Shown here piece by piece: positions 1-12,112 of a DNA stretch of 64,000 nt; position 1 is the first letter of the stretch, and each line of letters starts with the position of its first letter. This DNA comes from Melastoma dodecandrum (taxonomy: Eukaryota; Streptophyta; Magnoliopsida; Myrtales; Melastomataceae). The position numbers and the translations under genes were made by a program. The stretch is from contig JARUPY010000473.1 in assembly GCA_029817715.1 (NCBI GenBank), positions 7,502,001 to 7,566,000 of the forward strand, in the 5' to 3' direction. The notes below the pieces were generated by a model, which ran no database searches, was not told where the DNA came from, and saw only the letters and a list, made by a program, of their open reading frames with translations.

Positions 1-1480
1 GTCGGAAGTAGAAGTTATTATGGCTGAATCAATTCATTTTCCTTGTGTTAACATCGTTGAAATCTTTACAGGAGAGGTTTGTCAGCACCATTAAAGATCT
101 TACCCTGAAGAAGTGATACAACCATGGTGATCCGAATGTTGGTCCGCTTGGTGAATTATTCGAAGGCTTCAAGTACCTTGTTACATATGGAGGCCCTCCC
201 ATACCTGAATTCGATGCACCAACTGGCTGGGATTCTAACCAAGTCCCAATGGAGGTCGAAGATGCCGTTCAGGCACAACATGATGAGAAGCTGGCTGAAA
301 GCCTCTAGGCAATAAAAACAGCGTAGCCTAAAGGATGCTTTTGATAATGAAGCGTCGATGATGCTGAGACGAAGGAAATCGCCAACCTGGATTTAGAGCC
401 CGAGAGACTCCCTTGGGTGGAAAATAATGCTTGAGGAAGAAGAGGAAGATGAAGTCGCTGATGTCATGGAGCGACTATGAGTGTATAGACTAACTAGGCC
501 TAGGGTTCTAGAGTTGTATTTGGATGCCACTTCACTAGACATTGATAGTCTCGACCAGTGTGTTGAAGTGGAAGAGTCGAATCTTGGTTTGAAATCGTGT
601 AAGGATTCGACTGGTATTGTACTTCATCCTATGATGAATAAAACAACGTATTGTCATCAATCTATTCTCGGTTCCACTGAGGATCGACAGTCTTTCATGA
701 ACCGTGTGATGTTTTGAAAACAGTTAACTTAGGAACCAAACACTTTCCTCGACCAACCTCCATTAGTAGCGAAACCGATGGAGTGTTATTCCACTCGATT
801 TTGCAAACGTTACAAGAATTCAAAGATTGCTTTGCTTCGTACTATACTAAAATGTCAGGGCTAGATAGAAGTTTAGTATAACATAAACTTCCAACAAAGC
901 CTGGTGTTAAAGCTGTAAAACAAGCACCACGAAGTATCCTAATCCAATATCGCCAAAATGTATATCACGAAGTAAAACAGCTTTTTGACACTGGGTGTAT
1001 TCGAACTTCGAGGTATACTGATTGGATATCATCGATCCACCCTATGAAGAAGAAAAATGGTAAAGTGAGGGTATGCATCAATTTCAGATATTTAAATAAA
1101 GCAACGCCTAAAGATGAGAACCCTTTTCCGATAGCGGAAGAACTCATTGGCAAGACCTCTGGTCATCAAATCATGTCTTTCATAGATGGATATTTCGATT
1201 ATAATCAAATATTCATTGCCGAAGAAGATGTTTACAAAACTACATTTCGTTACCCTTTTGAGATTTCGAATTGGTAGTGCTGTCATTTGGACTAAAGAAT
1301 GCAGATGTGACATACCAACGGGCGATTAATCTTATCTTTGATTCTTTGATGAGGAAAACTGTTGAAGCCTATTTTGATGACATTGTTGTAAAGTCAACAT
1401 CCGATGATTGTCACGTCGATGATCTAAGAAAAAGCTTTCTTGCAAATGAGAAAGCTTTCTTGCAGGGATGCTCGGAAACG
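1..1480 (+). pseudogene. Tat-type Ty3/gypsy gag-PR end and reverse transcriptase fragment (element A)
   Basis: This is a decayed pol fragment running in from the left edge. Before about 0.5 kb it shows the acidic linker that follows the protease in elements B and D, including an 'APTGWDSN' stretch that matches D's 'VPTGWGPD'. From about 960 to 1435 it reads as reverse transcriptase: TSRYTDWISS, KKKNGKVRVCINFRYLNKATPKDE, GHQIMSFIDG and a catalytic YFDD box near 1370. The frame breaks near 1275, and stops interrupt the upstream part. The fingers and palm of RT are present; the thumb, RNase H and integrase are missing. The fragment runs straight into antisense plant-mobile-domain sequence at about 1490, so several kilobases of pol have been lost. 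It cannot make an active enzyme. Confidence 0.8.
1431..1464. repeat. 14-bp direct repeat at the RT/antisense-PMD junction
   Basis: The 14-mer AAAGCTTTCTTGCA occurs at 1431-1444 and again at 1451-1464, six bases apart, where RT homology ends and antisense PMD homology begins. Short duplications at a deletion joint suggest repair by slippage or microhomology end joining; this is inference. Confidence 0.75.
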
Positions 1481-1499
1481 TAAAAGGAACCTTTGTTGA

Positions 1500-2290
1500 T
1501 ATCAAATTACCCTTGGTAGCACTGGTGTTCTTCCCAATTGCTACTTCGAATAAGCCTCGATATATGATACATAAGAGGAAAGGAGCCAGAGAGACATTTT
1601 CTTTCACCTTAACTAAGTAATTAGCCAGAGGGCACATCATCTTCAAATGTTGCTTCCCTCGACCACATAATATGAACTTCGATAGCCACACTATCAGAAA
1701 TTCGAACTCATCATCAGTCCATTCTTTAGAGTCCACTCTTATATGCTTAGCAATAATCTTCGGCGAAGACAGATTTGGAAGAGGGAAATCCTCATCTACT
1801 TCGACTAACCTGGGGAAAGCTCCTGACGCATAACACCCAGTAAGGAAGCTCACATCTGACAAGGTAATTGTCAAAGGACCTTCCGGTAGAAAGAAACAAT
1901 TGGTGTTGGTATCCCATAAAGAAAGCAGGGTAGCTAATGGGCGAGGATTGCAACACATTCATTCAATTGACAGCCTAATAATACTCACAATTCCCCATCG
2001 TCGCCTTCCTACGGACATTCAATCACTTTGCGAGCCCACTCATCATAACCCAAAGATGAACTAACTGTGGGGAAGCAGCACAGATTCTCCAACTAACTCG
2101 AACCCTTGGTCCAGTAGCAGGGATCCGTAAAATATGTCCTATGGATAGGTAAACCAGTAGAAGGATAGAGGTAATCATACTTCACCTTCTCCTTAATGAA
2201 GGTGGAAGACTGGAAAAATAGATCGACAGTTACTGCTAGTGGCGCCTGAGTGTCGTCCGTTATTTCGCTGTTCACCACGTCTGTCGTCAA
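1500..2290 (-). pseudogene. Remnant of the antisense plant mobile domain gene of element A
   Basis: On the minus strand this encodes the same protein family as the intact antisense gene at 50465-53634. Shared blocks in order are CNPR..LW, NCFFLPEGPLTITLSDVSFL, EFLIVWLSKFI, CPLANYL and SLAPFLLCIIYRGL. A more N-terminal block at 2093-2290 (YLYPSTGLPIHRTYFTDP) corresponds to the region just before WEGQGSF in the intact copy. Such domains are classed as PMD, or 'aminotransferase-like plant mobile domain', and occur in plant transposable elements and a few host genes. The frame is broken between the blocks, and the 3' exons (linker and coiled coil) are missing. Lying downstream of, and opposite to, a Tat-type pol fragment, it has the same arrangement as in element D. 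Confidence 0.78.
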
Positions 2291-2454
2291 GACCTAGAGG
2301 CCATGATGAATCTTGATGTTCGGAATTGGCTTTGAAACGCATACCGTCTCAGCTAAGAGGAGTGGAGTTGATGAAAGTACGAGACATGGCGATTCTAAAA
2401 GATGAACCGTACGGTTTCTGGAAAATGCGGGCAAAAATTAATCCCTCGGGATTA

Positions 2455-3775
2455 AAATGACATTTAAAGGTTGACACATGTTCAAGGAAGGCTAAATGTT
2501 TACGCAGTAAAGCCGTTTTGGGCTACGATATGAGCAAAGCCCATCGTTCTGGGTACTAGTCCAGTTAAAGCTCAATCCAATCGAAGCTCGATTCAGTCAA
2601 AAAATGATCAAGTGGAAGTACGGATAAGATGAAGTTCAGTCAAAACTTGGTCAAAGGAAGTTCTGGTTGAAGTTTGTCATTTAATATAGTCGAATTACGT
2701 TGTGTGCAGTTAGTTTTAATAAAGCATGTTCAAAATGTATTTAGCAGTTATGGTAGCGGTTGCGTTAGCGATTATTGTCAGGATAAGATTAAGTGTTAGT
2801 ATAAATACAGGGTTAGTCTCTTGTAATAAACACACGTCAATCATTCAAAGACTTCGAATAGCTGCATGGTTGTCTTCTTGCACTCTGTTTTTTAGCAATG
2901 CAAGTAAGTGTTCTTATTTATGTATTCATGTTCATCATTTTACTGTTTGTTTAGAAGTCTTGGTGACCACTTTTACTTTTACAATCACTGTGATCGTTGC
3001 CGAATATTGCGACGTGTTCCATCCGCAAACAGAGCCTATCCAATATCGTCTATCATGGTAGTGTACATGTATTCATAATGGTTGAATATCAGTTTATCCA
3101 TTTACCATTGTTCGTTTTTTTTGTTTACACATAGAATTTTGGGATAAAATAATGGGCCTGAAATGATTGTTGTATAAAAAAATATAGAATTACAGAAGAC
3201 CTATTCGAGGGTATTGAATTGAGGAGCCCATTCTAGGACGTTGGGTCGAGAAGACATGAATTTATTCAAGGGACAAGAAGACAGAAGTCCATTCGAGCAT
3301 GTTGAGTCGAGAAGACAGTAACCTAGTCGAGAACGTCAAATTTGAGTAGCAAAGATGATATCGATAAGACCTTTCGAAGACGTCACGCGATGTAGAGAAG
3401 ATTCATTCGAGGGGCCAACTCCATGATGGCACATCATGAGGCAGTTCACTTTGACATCCACACACGTTCCCGCTCCCGCCCAACGGTTTACAAGCAGTAC
3501 ACGTTCTCAAGATAGTTTATACTAGTTTATTATAAAATTAGACCGTGCGCTGTTTAAAAGGACATACATTAACCCTAATAGAAGACACTTTTTGTCCTAT
3601 GCCCTTCCCATCTTTCATAGTTTCTTCTTGTGTTTTGTGTTGGACAACAATGGTCGTAAAAATTCTTGAAATTCCAGTATGAAAGTACTTTTTTTCCATT
3701 GTTGTTTGTGTTTACTTTTTAGGCGATCACATTATTTTACTGTATTTGACTTTCCTGCGCTTCGGTAAGCGTTCG
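2455..3775 (+). repeat. Probable 3' LTR of element A
   Basis: The stretch lies where the 3' LTR of a Tat-type element should be, after the antisense gene. Its right end carries GTTTACTTTT, GGCGATCACA (3722-3731) and TTTACTGTATTTGAC, which matches the U5 ends of the LTRs of elements B and C. A TATA-like GTATAAATACA lies near 2798. The left boundary is a guess, no second LTR is in the window, and no target duplication was found. Confidence 0.35.
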
Positions 3776-4153
3776 GCGTTTGCGTTTTTGTATGCAAAAC
3801 AGTTTTATACCCATTTCTACACCGTTCCCGCTTAGGAATCCGCCCTTATTGTCTCTACAAAATTGGCCTAGATTCTCAAACTATATTCTAAAAATCTCGA
3901 ACGTGAGTATCTCTTCTTACAACAACAGACTCCTTACAATCTCTACGTTCATTGTCCATTATGGTGCGTGCTTGTTTGTTCCACTCTTACAGAGTATAGG
4001 GATCGACCACTTCCATTTTCTCTTATAAGCTCCATCATGTCTTCCGTGTTGGGTCCCCCAATCTTTCATAGTTAGAAAACTCATAAGTTGAGATCTTGAC
4101 AGTTTTGCCCTCCTCGTGGTTGTCTCGTCGGCGAACTATCCCACTATGGTTGT
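3776..4153. other. Unassigned spacer
   Basis: Between the likely LTR of A and the 3' LTR of E. I see no supported gene, only short open frames with no recognisable protein. Confidence 0.4.
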
Positions 4154-4977
4154 TGATACGGGGACGATAAGAAATATATTATTCCAATACCAAAAAGGAG
4201 AACGTCACTAAAGGTGCGGAATGGAGTGACGTGGGGTACGGACGGAAGGTTGTGTATGGGGGTGCGGCTGGAAATGGAAAAAGAAATAAGGGGGAAAAAG
4301 GATAGGTTGAGATTCAACCTCCACGGATACAGAAACACCACCATGAAAGAAGAACTCAGATATACTCATTTTGAAGTGGATACAGATACACCACCACGAC
4401 AAGACGAGGGCGAGACACAATGCGGAGGATACAGATACACCACCACCGATTGATACGCTCAACTCAATTCCCACTTAGAATCCACCAAATAAAGAATGAG
4501 GTTGAAGGAGAATCCACTCACTTCGGATAGAAAGACAATGTCTTAGAAAAGGGGTTTATAATCTGATTCCAAAAGTTGTTCAAAAGCTTACAAGGAGCCC
4601 ATTATATTGGGATCACTAGAACAAGAACATAAATGCAAGATAATGAACTTAGATAAGATGCATGCATGGCCAGATTTATGAACGAACCATAAATGACTTA
4701 TTGAAAATGCAACAAACATAAATGTTAATGCATCAATGGGAAAATGCATGAATGATCTGGGAATTTGAGATGCATTCAATGTGGAGTTGCTTCTGCTTCG
4801 ACTGCTCCTTACTTCAACGGCTCTGTACTTCGACGGATCCTTGCTTTGGCAGTTTATCGATGATGAGAAAGCTGATAGCCTTAGTCGATGGTGCGTCGAT
4901 GGTCCTTGTATAAGTTGTTCAATGGGCCGTCGCTTGCAACTTTCTCGTCTAACAATCCGATTAACCCTTGTACTCTA
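4154..4977 (-). repeat. 3' LTR of chromovirus-like element E
   Basis: This 824-bp stretch is repeated at 5698-6517 in the same orientation. Both copies end, read on the minus strand, in CCCCGTATCA and share blocks such as GGTTGAAGGAGAATCCACTC and TAAATGCAAGATAATGAACT (plus-strand reading). The copies differ at many sites and by small indels, so the insertion is old. At its 5' edge (plus 4977/4978) the LTR is joined directly to gag coding sequence, with no polypurine tract. Confidence 0.8.
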
Positions 4978-5640
4978 TAGGTCTAAACCTTGTGGGCAAG
5001 CGCTCTAACATCGTCGAAGTTGAAATACTGTCAAAGTTCGACTGCATCTACGATCTGGGGCTTAAGTCCTCGAAGATACCTCGTAATGGTTTGCTCTTGG
5101 CCTTCTTGGACATGACATTGCAACAAGAGTCTATCGAACTCTCTCGTGTACTCCGATACAATTGAAACTTACTGAAGCGACTGCAACTTGAGGTAGAGAT
5201 CTTGTCGATACTGCTCCGACAAAAACCTCTTAATCATAGCCCTCTTCATTTTTTACCATTTTCGGATCTTGTCACGTCCTTCTCTTCGACGCTACTCGCT
5301 AGTATTCTCCCACCAAAAGCTGGCGTAATTCTTCAACTTTAAAGCTGCCAACTTAATCTTTTATTCCTCGGCTGCCTCTTCATAGTCGAATATGCGCTTT
5401 ATCGTGTGCATCCAGTCGATGAACTCCACGGGGTCCAAGTTTCCTTCGAACTCCGGAATCTGAACACTCATCGTTGGGGCTCTTCTCTCCTGTCTACGAT
5501 ACTCCGGTCGCCATGGGTTCTCCTCACCATCACTATCTAATCGACTGTGGGAAGTTGATGCATGATGTGTGCGCAACGCTGTAGCTGTTGCTGAAGATCG
5601 GCGATCTGCTCCTCAAGCCGAGCAACTTGTGCTTCGTCTA
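4978..5640 (-). pseudogene. Truncated gag of element E
   Basis: On the minus strand this is a Ty3/gypsy Gag capsid region. The open part (plus 5361-5576) reads IPEFEGNLDPVEFIDWMHTIKRIFDYEE, the usual start of the retrotransposon gag domain in plant chromovirus-like elements. Further blocks follow after frame breaks: FLSEQYRQDLYLKLQSL, EYTREFDRLL and RYLRGLKPQIVDAVELY. Nothing after Gag is left: no zinc knuckle, protease, RT or integrase. The whole internal region of E is about 720 bp, so E is an internal deletion derivative that could move only with proteins from another element. Confidence 0.8.
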
Positions 5641-5680
5641 GAGACATACTGCGTTAAAATCTTCCGGCAATGGCAATCGT

Positions 5681-5694
5681 GCGCTCTGATACCA
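5681..5694 (-). other. Primer binding site of element E (tRNA-iMet type)
   Basis: Read on the minus strand the site is TGGTATCAGAGCGC, three bases inside the 5' LTR end. TGGTATCAGAGC is the standard complement of the 3' end of initiator tRNA-Met, used by most plant copia and chromovirus elements. Confidence 0.88.
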
Positions 5695-5697
5695 AGA

Positions 5698-6517
5698 TGA
5701 TACGGGGATGGCAATGAATAGATGATTCTAATACCAAAAAGAAGGGAACGTCACTAAGGGTGTGGAATGGAGAGACATGGGGTATGGAGACAAGGTTGTG
5801 TATGGGGTGGAAATGCGAAAAGGAATAACGGGGAAAAGGGATAGATTGAGAATCAACCTCCACGGATACAAAAACATCACCGTGAAAGAAGAAATATGAT
5901 AAACTCGTTTGGACATGGATACAGATACACCAAAACGAACAAGAAAAGGGCGATGCACAACACGAAGGATACAGTTACAACACCACCGGTTGATACGGTA
6001 AACTCAATCCGCACTTGGAATCCACCAAATGAAGAACGAGGTTGAAGGAGAATCCACTCACTTCGAATAAAAAGATAAAGTCTTACAAAAGGGGTTTATA
6101 ATCTAATTCCAAAAGTTGTTCAAATGCTTACAAAGGTGCCGACTATATACGGATCCCCAGAACAAGAACATAAATGCAAGATAATGAACTTAGATAAGAT
6201 GCATGCATGGCCAGATTCATGGACGAACCATAAATGGCTTATTGGAAATGTAACAAACATAAATGCTAATGCATGAATGGGAAAATGCATGAATGATCTG
6301 GGAACTTGAGATGCATTCAATGTGGAGTTGCTTCTGTTTCGACGGCTCCTTACTTCGACGGCTCCTTACTTCAACGGATCCTTTCTTCGTCAGTTAGTCG
6401 ATGATGAGCAAGTGGATAGCCCTAGTCGACGGTGTGTCGATGGTCCTTATATCAGTTGTTCAATGGGCTGTCGCTTGCAACTTTCTCGCCTAACAATCCT
6501 ATTACCCTTGTACTCTA
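5698..6517 (-). repeat. 5' LTR of element E
   Basis: This 820-bp copy matches 4154-4977. The minus-strand start is TAGAGTACAAGGG and the end is CCCCGTATCA, next to the primer binding site. I found no matching 5-bp target duplication outside the two LTRs (ACGTC against GTTGT), so one end may be eroded or the start may not be exact. Confidence 0.8.
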
Positions 6518-6855
6518 ACGTCTCAGTTCATGAAACTAGAATCAAACCATGTGGAGTAGAAGTTCAACTTTTACGATTCCATAATACGGCTTCCCTGAGT
6601 CTTGAGAATACGAGATTCTCCATATTAATTCTATATATTATGTAGTTAGTCTTATATCTGATCTAAGTAAAAATGTATTACGATGATAGATTTAGTAATT
6701 AGGGATTGAATATTTGAGAAACATGTTTGATAATTTGTAATGGTATTGGCACGTGAATTTTGGGCATCAATTTAATGGGCTGAAGAGGTAAGACTACGTG
6801 TGAACCCCACTTGAGGTTAATAGAGATCCAATAGTAATGTTACTCGAGACATTCG
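6518..6855. other. Unassigned spacer between elements E and B
   Basis: AT-rich from about 6600. No coding or structural feature is supported. Confidence 0.5.
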
Positions 6856-7579
6856 TGTCAGCACTACTCGAAAAGTGCCTCCTCGGCAAGGGCTCGAGAT
6901 TAATGCCACTCTAGAAGCATTTCTCTTGTATGACATAGACAAATCCCATTCAGCTCGTGACCTGAATAACCTCTCACTACTCGAGAGTCTGTAGTGTCTC
7001 AACGAGATACACATCAAACCACGTCTGGTTACATCAGGAGAGCAGGACACGTCAAGAATCACATTGTGCAGTTGATCTAGGAAGATCACATACTGGCCAA
7101 ATAATCACACAGAACTCTGATTTTTATCCTTTTATCTCCAGCGTCCTGAAATCACTACATCCGACCGTCGATCCACCAAGGTAGATTCCACTAAAGGTAT
7201 CTGTCGTAGCTGTCCCTTATCCACCGACGGCCGTCGGGAAGTGCTTCGCGACCTTCCCCAAGTCCTTTGTTGTTTTTTCCGCTCACGTCATGTTTTTAAG
7301 TGTTGACATGTAATTCAATACTATTTGATTCAATTTTGGTATTGTGCTTACCTTTGAACTTGCATTGAAAACATGTAATACAGTACTGCTTGATTAAATT
7401 TCAGTATTGTATTTGTCCTTATTCATTCACCTTACAACGATCACGAAAACACTGTAAATTTAGTACTGTTTGATTAAATTTCAATGTTGTATTTACTTGT
7501 GTTTGTTTACTTTACGGCGACCACACGAATTACTGTAAAATTCGACACGTGTTGCAGGAAACACAATTCCACGCCAACA
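6856..7579 (+). repeat. 5' LTR of Tat-type element B
   Basis: The LTR begins TGTCAGCACTACTCG and ends ACGCCAACA, six bases before the primer site. The other copy is 12113-12953. This copy is about 120 bp shorter; an internal deletion near 7050 removes sequence kept at about 12290-12360. Its U5 part holds degenerate 80-bp tandem units, each starting near AGTACTGYTTGATTAAATT (7382 and 7462). The last unit carries GGCGACCACA (7516-7525), a copy of the primer-site core. Confidence 0.85.
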
Positions 7580-7585
7580 CGTTTT

Positions 7586-7601
7586 TGGCGACCACAGTGG
7601 G
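7586..7601 (+). other. Primer binding site of element B (tRNA-Arg type)
   Basis: TGGCGACCACAGTGGG follows the LTR after six bases and is identical to the site in element D (42898-42913). It would pair with a tRNA ending CCCACTGTGGTCG-CCA, which fits plant tRNA-Arg. Arg primers are known for Ogre/Tat elements. The tRNA identity is from memory. Confidence 0.75.
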
Positions 7602-7645
7602 TGTCGAATTTTTAAAAATTCACAAAAGAAATTTTTTTTTGAAAA

Positions 7646-10566
7646 ATACCTCGTGCCAAAAAGAATGCTATAGAGGTTAAACCTAATGAAATAGAGGACC
7701 CCAATGAAAATCAAAATGAGGAAGATCAGGACGTGCTCATAGGACCCTTGAAAAATCCTTAGCTTGATTTTTCACCTAATGATTTTACAACCAAACAAGA
7801 GTTCGGTAGTGCAATTAGGGAATTAAATTTAGAACTGGCAGAAAGTCATAGAAAATTGGAAATGCGATTGGATTAGAAACTCCAGGAGTTAATAGATACT
7901 ATAAGTTTCCTTAAGGGTGACAGGTCTGAGAAAAAGATTAAGACTCTAGGAGAAAAATCGTTTATGGGAGATGTTAGGGTTGCTGGAAAGCAGAAGATTA
8001 ACGAAAGCTCTTATAACGAGCACAATGAATCGCATCCTGTGAACCCTAATGGAGTTGATGGAATGGGTAGTTCAAAAAGCCCAATGCATGAGACTAACAA
8101 AAATACAAATCCTACAATCGTGGACCTCGAACATAATGTCTATCCAACTTATTCTCCCCTAGGTCGTCGAAAGGAAATTGAGAGTTTTTACTATAAACCT
8201 AAAGAGTACGAGGTCAACCCTAAAACAAACCCCAACCCTGTGCACGACTTAAGTGGACAAATCCCTCTAGTCATAGCTCAGATGGTCTAGGTGCAAGGAC
8301 TAAAGAAATGCGCCTGTATAGGAGTCCAATTCCCTAACATATAGACCGAGCGAAAGATTACCTCGAGGGCATAGGATGAAATGGCTCCTGTGTAACATAT
8401 AGCTAGATTCACCTACCAAATGGGGAAATGTCGAATAACGACATGTTAAAACTCAAGTTATTTCCTAATTTCCTAACTGCAGATGCATTTGGCTGGTATT
8501 CGAGACTTCTCCCGAATACCGTTCCGAATTGGGTCGAGATGCAGACCCAGTTCTTCAAAGCATTTGATAAGTTAGATTCAATGACTTATCTAAGGGAGAT
8601 TATGAGGATGAAACAACTACTTGGGAGAGTCCTGCTCTGTTTTTAATAAAGTTTAGAAAAAAATTGACTTATAAAAAAAAGTTTAGAAAAAATTTGCTGA
8701 ACTGCACGACAACCTTAGCTGAAAGAGATCAGCTTGATACGCCTTATCATTAGAGATAAGAAAGAAACTCCAAAGAGAACGTTTTCGAGATTTCCATGAT
8801 CTCTCCAAACGAGTGACTGAATACTATAATCTCGTGTTAGAAGAATTTAACTCGGTTAGGAATTGTCAAGAGGAACCTTGGGCTGAAATTGATGGAGTTG
8901 AGTTTATAAAAGGGGAACCAATAGTGTGCGAGCCTTTAGTGAAGAAAAATTCTAAGGCTCGAATTTCAAACAAATCCGAGCAAGAAAAAGAATTCTCTTG
9001 TGATATAGAACAGATGGACAAAATTTTTTTATTGATTATATCGGAAAGGGCGTATAAAGCTTAGGCCTGGGCATAAGTTGCCACAAAATGATCGAGAGAA
9101 ATGTCAGAAGCATTGTAAATGGCATGAAACATTCACTCACGCAACTCAGGAGTGTATACATTTTAGAAATTTGATTCAAGACTTAATCGAGGGCAAAAGA
9201 ATTACAATTTGCTTAAGTGAACGAGTCGAGTGTCGTGGATAATAATCCCTTTGGCGAAGAGCCCATAATCCATATGTATTCTCTCGAGGCTGAAAATAAG
9301 TGTGTTAAATGCAATACTGATGATGTTGATTATGCACTTTATCCCGAGATCATAGGGAATCAAAGTGTCTGGTAAAACAACTGTGGCCAATGGGCTATTC
9401 AAGCGCTTGATCGAGAAGAAAGTGGCGAACTGCCCAGTTCGAGAGATCCATGATGAGCACTACCACTATCATCTGGATTCCACTCATACCACGGACAAAT
9501 GCCGCAATTTTCGCAGGTAGCTGCAGATGAACAAGGAAAGCCAGTGGTATGATTTAACTTAGTTCGAGGAAGTAGCAATGGGAATGGTGTTGTGATACTC
9601 TCATTTTGCTCCAAAACATGCTTCGTTTCATCTGGATCAATCGGATGCGAACGCCGATAGAGGCACTATGAAGAGGATGAGAGGGTCGATAAGCCCCACG
9701 TGTGTGGACGTATGGATGATCGTGAAAAGGCTAGACTTGCTGCTCGAGAGAGAGTGCCTAATAAGCATCCGAAAAAGGATGTTCCGGTTCCCGAGCTGAC
9801 TAAAGTTGAAAATGCATCTGCGGAGGCAAAGGGGAAGGAAGTGGTGCAGATCGATCCAAAGCTCATACAATTAGGCCTGCAGATTGATCGCTTTCTAGAG
9901 GAAGAGATGCTTTGTGAGAAGTGCAAGCTAATCGCCTCGAACAGGCTCCTCATCCTGCCGATGTGTACCAAGTGCTGCGTGGTATACTTCCCAAAGCTGG
10001 TTTAGATGTCGACCAGTGAGGAGATTGAAATCAAGCCGAGAAATGAGATCACAGGTAATCTCACAATGAATTTTATTGATGCTTTGATTATTGAACCTAA
10101 CGTGCAGGAAATTCGGGGCTATGATCCCGAGAAAAAAGATTTTGTTTACATTAGACGCCCTATTAAGAGTTTCGGGCGAATTGTAGGCGAGCCTTCGGAA
10201 GATCCACGATCAGAATGGCAGCAGGTCTGTAAGAAAGTAGTGATACCGAGAGCGGTACGCAAGAGAGACCTAAGATGTACCCAAAGGGAGGCTAAGAAAA
10301 GCAAAGCATCTCGCCAAAAGAGGTGAGTGAGGCTCCTCGAGAAGGGGCACCATGAACGGAAAGTGAAGAAGAAGAAGATGTTGTCTGCGACGACTACATA
10401 TATTACACCCTTGAAGGAAGGCGAGGATACTATGGTGACATGCAATGTGGTCGAGCTACCTGCATGCTTCTTGAGAGAGGGTAAAAGAATTACGAAAGCT
10501 AATGACGCATTCTGTAAGGTTCCTAGGTCGAATAACATATTTCCAAAGGGATCTCCGCTCCATTGA
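7646..10566 (+). pseudogene. Decayed gag of element B
   Basis: The expected start codon at 7646 is ATA; the matching codon in element C (22263) is ATG. In-frame stops and several frameshifts follow. Recognisable parts are an N-terminal charged region and the capsid domain at 8428-8640 (MLKLKLFPNFLTADAFGWYS, WVEMQTQFFKAFDKLD). Next are the linker at 8813-9060 (EEFNSVRNCQEEPWAEI), a knuckle region near 9100-9200 and 9470-9510 (HTTDKCRNF), and a Cys cluster at 9900-10000 (MLCEKCKLIASNRLLI, then MCTKCC). All have counterparts in elements C and D in the same order. A short A-rich duplication (AAAGTTTAGAAAAAA, near 8650-8690) interrupts the capsid. The gene is non-functional. Confidence 0.8.
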
Positions 10567-10587
10567 TTCGAGAAATCATCTCTTAGG

Positions 10588-11466
10588 ATGAGGCAACATA
10601 TTCACTCCATGTACATCACAATGGATTTTGATGGAGTAAGGATGAACAAGATGTTAGTAGACAATAGAGCTACAGTTAACATCCTTCCGTTCGTAACTTT
10701 CCTTGCAATGGATAAAGTGAGGTGGCAGTTGACGAATACAAGGATGTTGATTATTGCCTTCAATGGGAAGAGATCGGGGTGCATGAGAGTGTTCTTGGTA
10801 AACCTCCAGGTCGGGAGACACGAGATGGAGACCATCTTCTTCGTGCTGGACATTGCATCAACTTTCAATGCTCTCATGGGGCAAGAATGGCTACATAAAG
10901 CTGCAGCTGTACCTTCAACTCTACACAAAGAGTTGTTGATATGGCTTGATGATGAAATAGAACTTATACGGGCTGATAAGAATCATTGTTCTTGTGAAAC
11001 TATGTCTCTACATTTCATTGCAGACCACGAGAGGGAGAAACAGGAAAGGGACAACTTGAGAACTGGTCGCAGAATCCGGAAGTCGAGAAAGTAGTAATCC
11101 ACCTGTCTAAGGCAACAAGAGCCGAGTCTCCTATAATCCCAACCGGTTGGGGAAGCGACGATGTTGGCACTCCTCGGACTAGAGGTTTTACTCCATTGTT
11201 CAGCATCACTATGCTCTCCAAGAGATGAAGCGCTCCAGAACAACCCAGGGATGTTTGTGCCTGATGAGGGAATTCCCATCACTAGGATGGGAGAGAGGCC
11301 ACGAGGAATGCGAGAAAGTGATATTGTCCTAACTCGAACTGGAATCAGGGTAGGATACATGGAGGTTGAGGTCGCGAACCGCCCTGGACAAACCGTTCAG
11401 GAGCAAGATGATGATACGGAGTTGGGGCCTGATAGATTCCTACAAGAAGGCACATATGAAAATTGA
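10588..11466 (+). pseudogene. Aspartic protease region of element B
   Basis: Two open stretches match the protease and following linker of D (46110-46884). The active-site motif is DNRATVNILP, where D has DNGATVNVLP; the Gly to Arg change at the position after Asp-Asn probably kills catalysis. Downstream blocks are FNGKRSGCMRVFLVNLQVGRHEMET, FNALMGQEWLHKAAAVPSTLH and LGPDRFLQEGTYEN before the stop. In D the same final block ends gag-PR and overlaps pol in the +1 frame. Here too a +1 frame is open from 11366. Retropepsins of this lineage process the Gag-Pol precursor. Confidence 0.78.
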
Positions 11467-11699
11467 AGAGGAAAACCTGGTCGATGTGCACCAAGGAGCG
11501 CATCCCTCAGGGAGTTTAGGTCATGATGAAAAAGTGCGTTGCATCGCACCACCGTCATTTTCTTTCAATTCTAGGCCGTTTCTAGGTGTTTTTTCTTTGC
11601 AACTCGACGACTACAATCGAGAATCTTTGTTTTCAGCTTCGGGTCCTTTGATTAGCATTAACCTTGGTTCAGAAGAAAAACCTCGACTTACATAAATGA

Positions 11700-12112
11700 G
11701 TGCAATTCTAGACAACGAGCTAGCGTCTGCCTTAAGAGAGTTGTGCGAATTTCGAGATTGTTTTGCTTGAGATTACACTAAAATGCCAGGACTAGATAGA
11801 AGCGTGGTGGAACACAACTCCCAATTCGAGAAAAATTTAAACCTGCACAACAAGCTCCACAAAGGATGGTAGGCGAAGTAAGCAAGCTTGTGTTTGAAGA
11901 AGTAAGAAAACTTTTTCAAGCCGGCTATGTCAGGACATCTAGATACACGGAATGGATCTCGAGCATCGTTCCTGTAGTAAAGAAAAATGGTAAGATTCGA
12001 ATATGCATAGATTTTCGATATCTAAACAAAACAACTCCAAAAGACGAATATCCCATGCCAATAGCTGATAAATTAATTGACAAGACTATAGGAAATGTCG
12101 TTATATCATCCG
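11700..12112 (+). pseudogene. Reverse transcriptase N-terminal part of element B, cut by the 3' LTR
   Basis: The reading resembles D's pol from the conserved FRDCFA-like block (11745) through VFEEVRKLFQAGYVRTSRYTEW, VVKKNGKIRICIDFRYLNKTTPKDEYPMPIADKLIDKT. It then ends at 12112, immediately before TGTCAGCAC of the 3' LTR. The catalytic YxDD, RNase H, integrase and any antisense gene are all absent, as is the polypurine tract. Element B is therefore an internal deletion derivative lacking more than half of its body. Confidence 0.85.
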
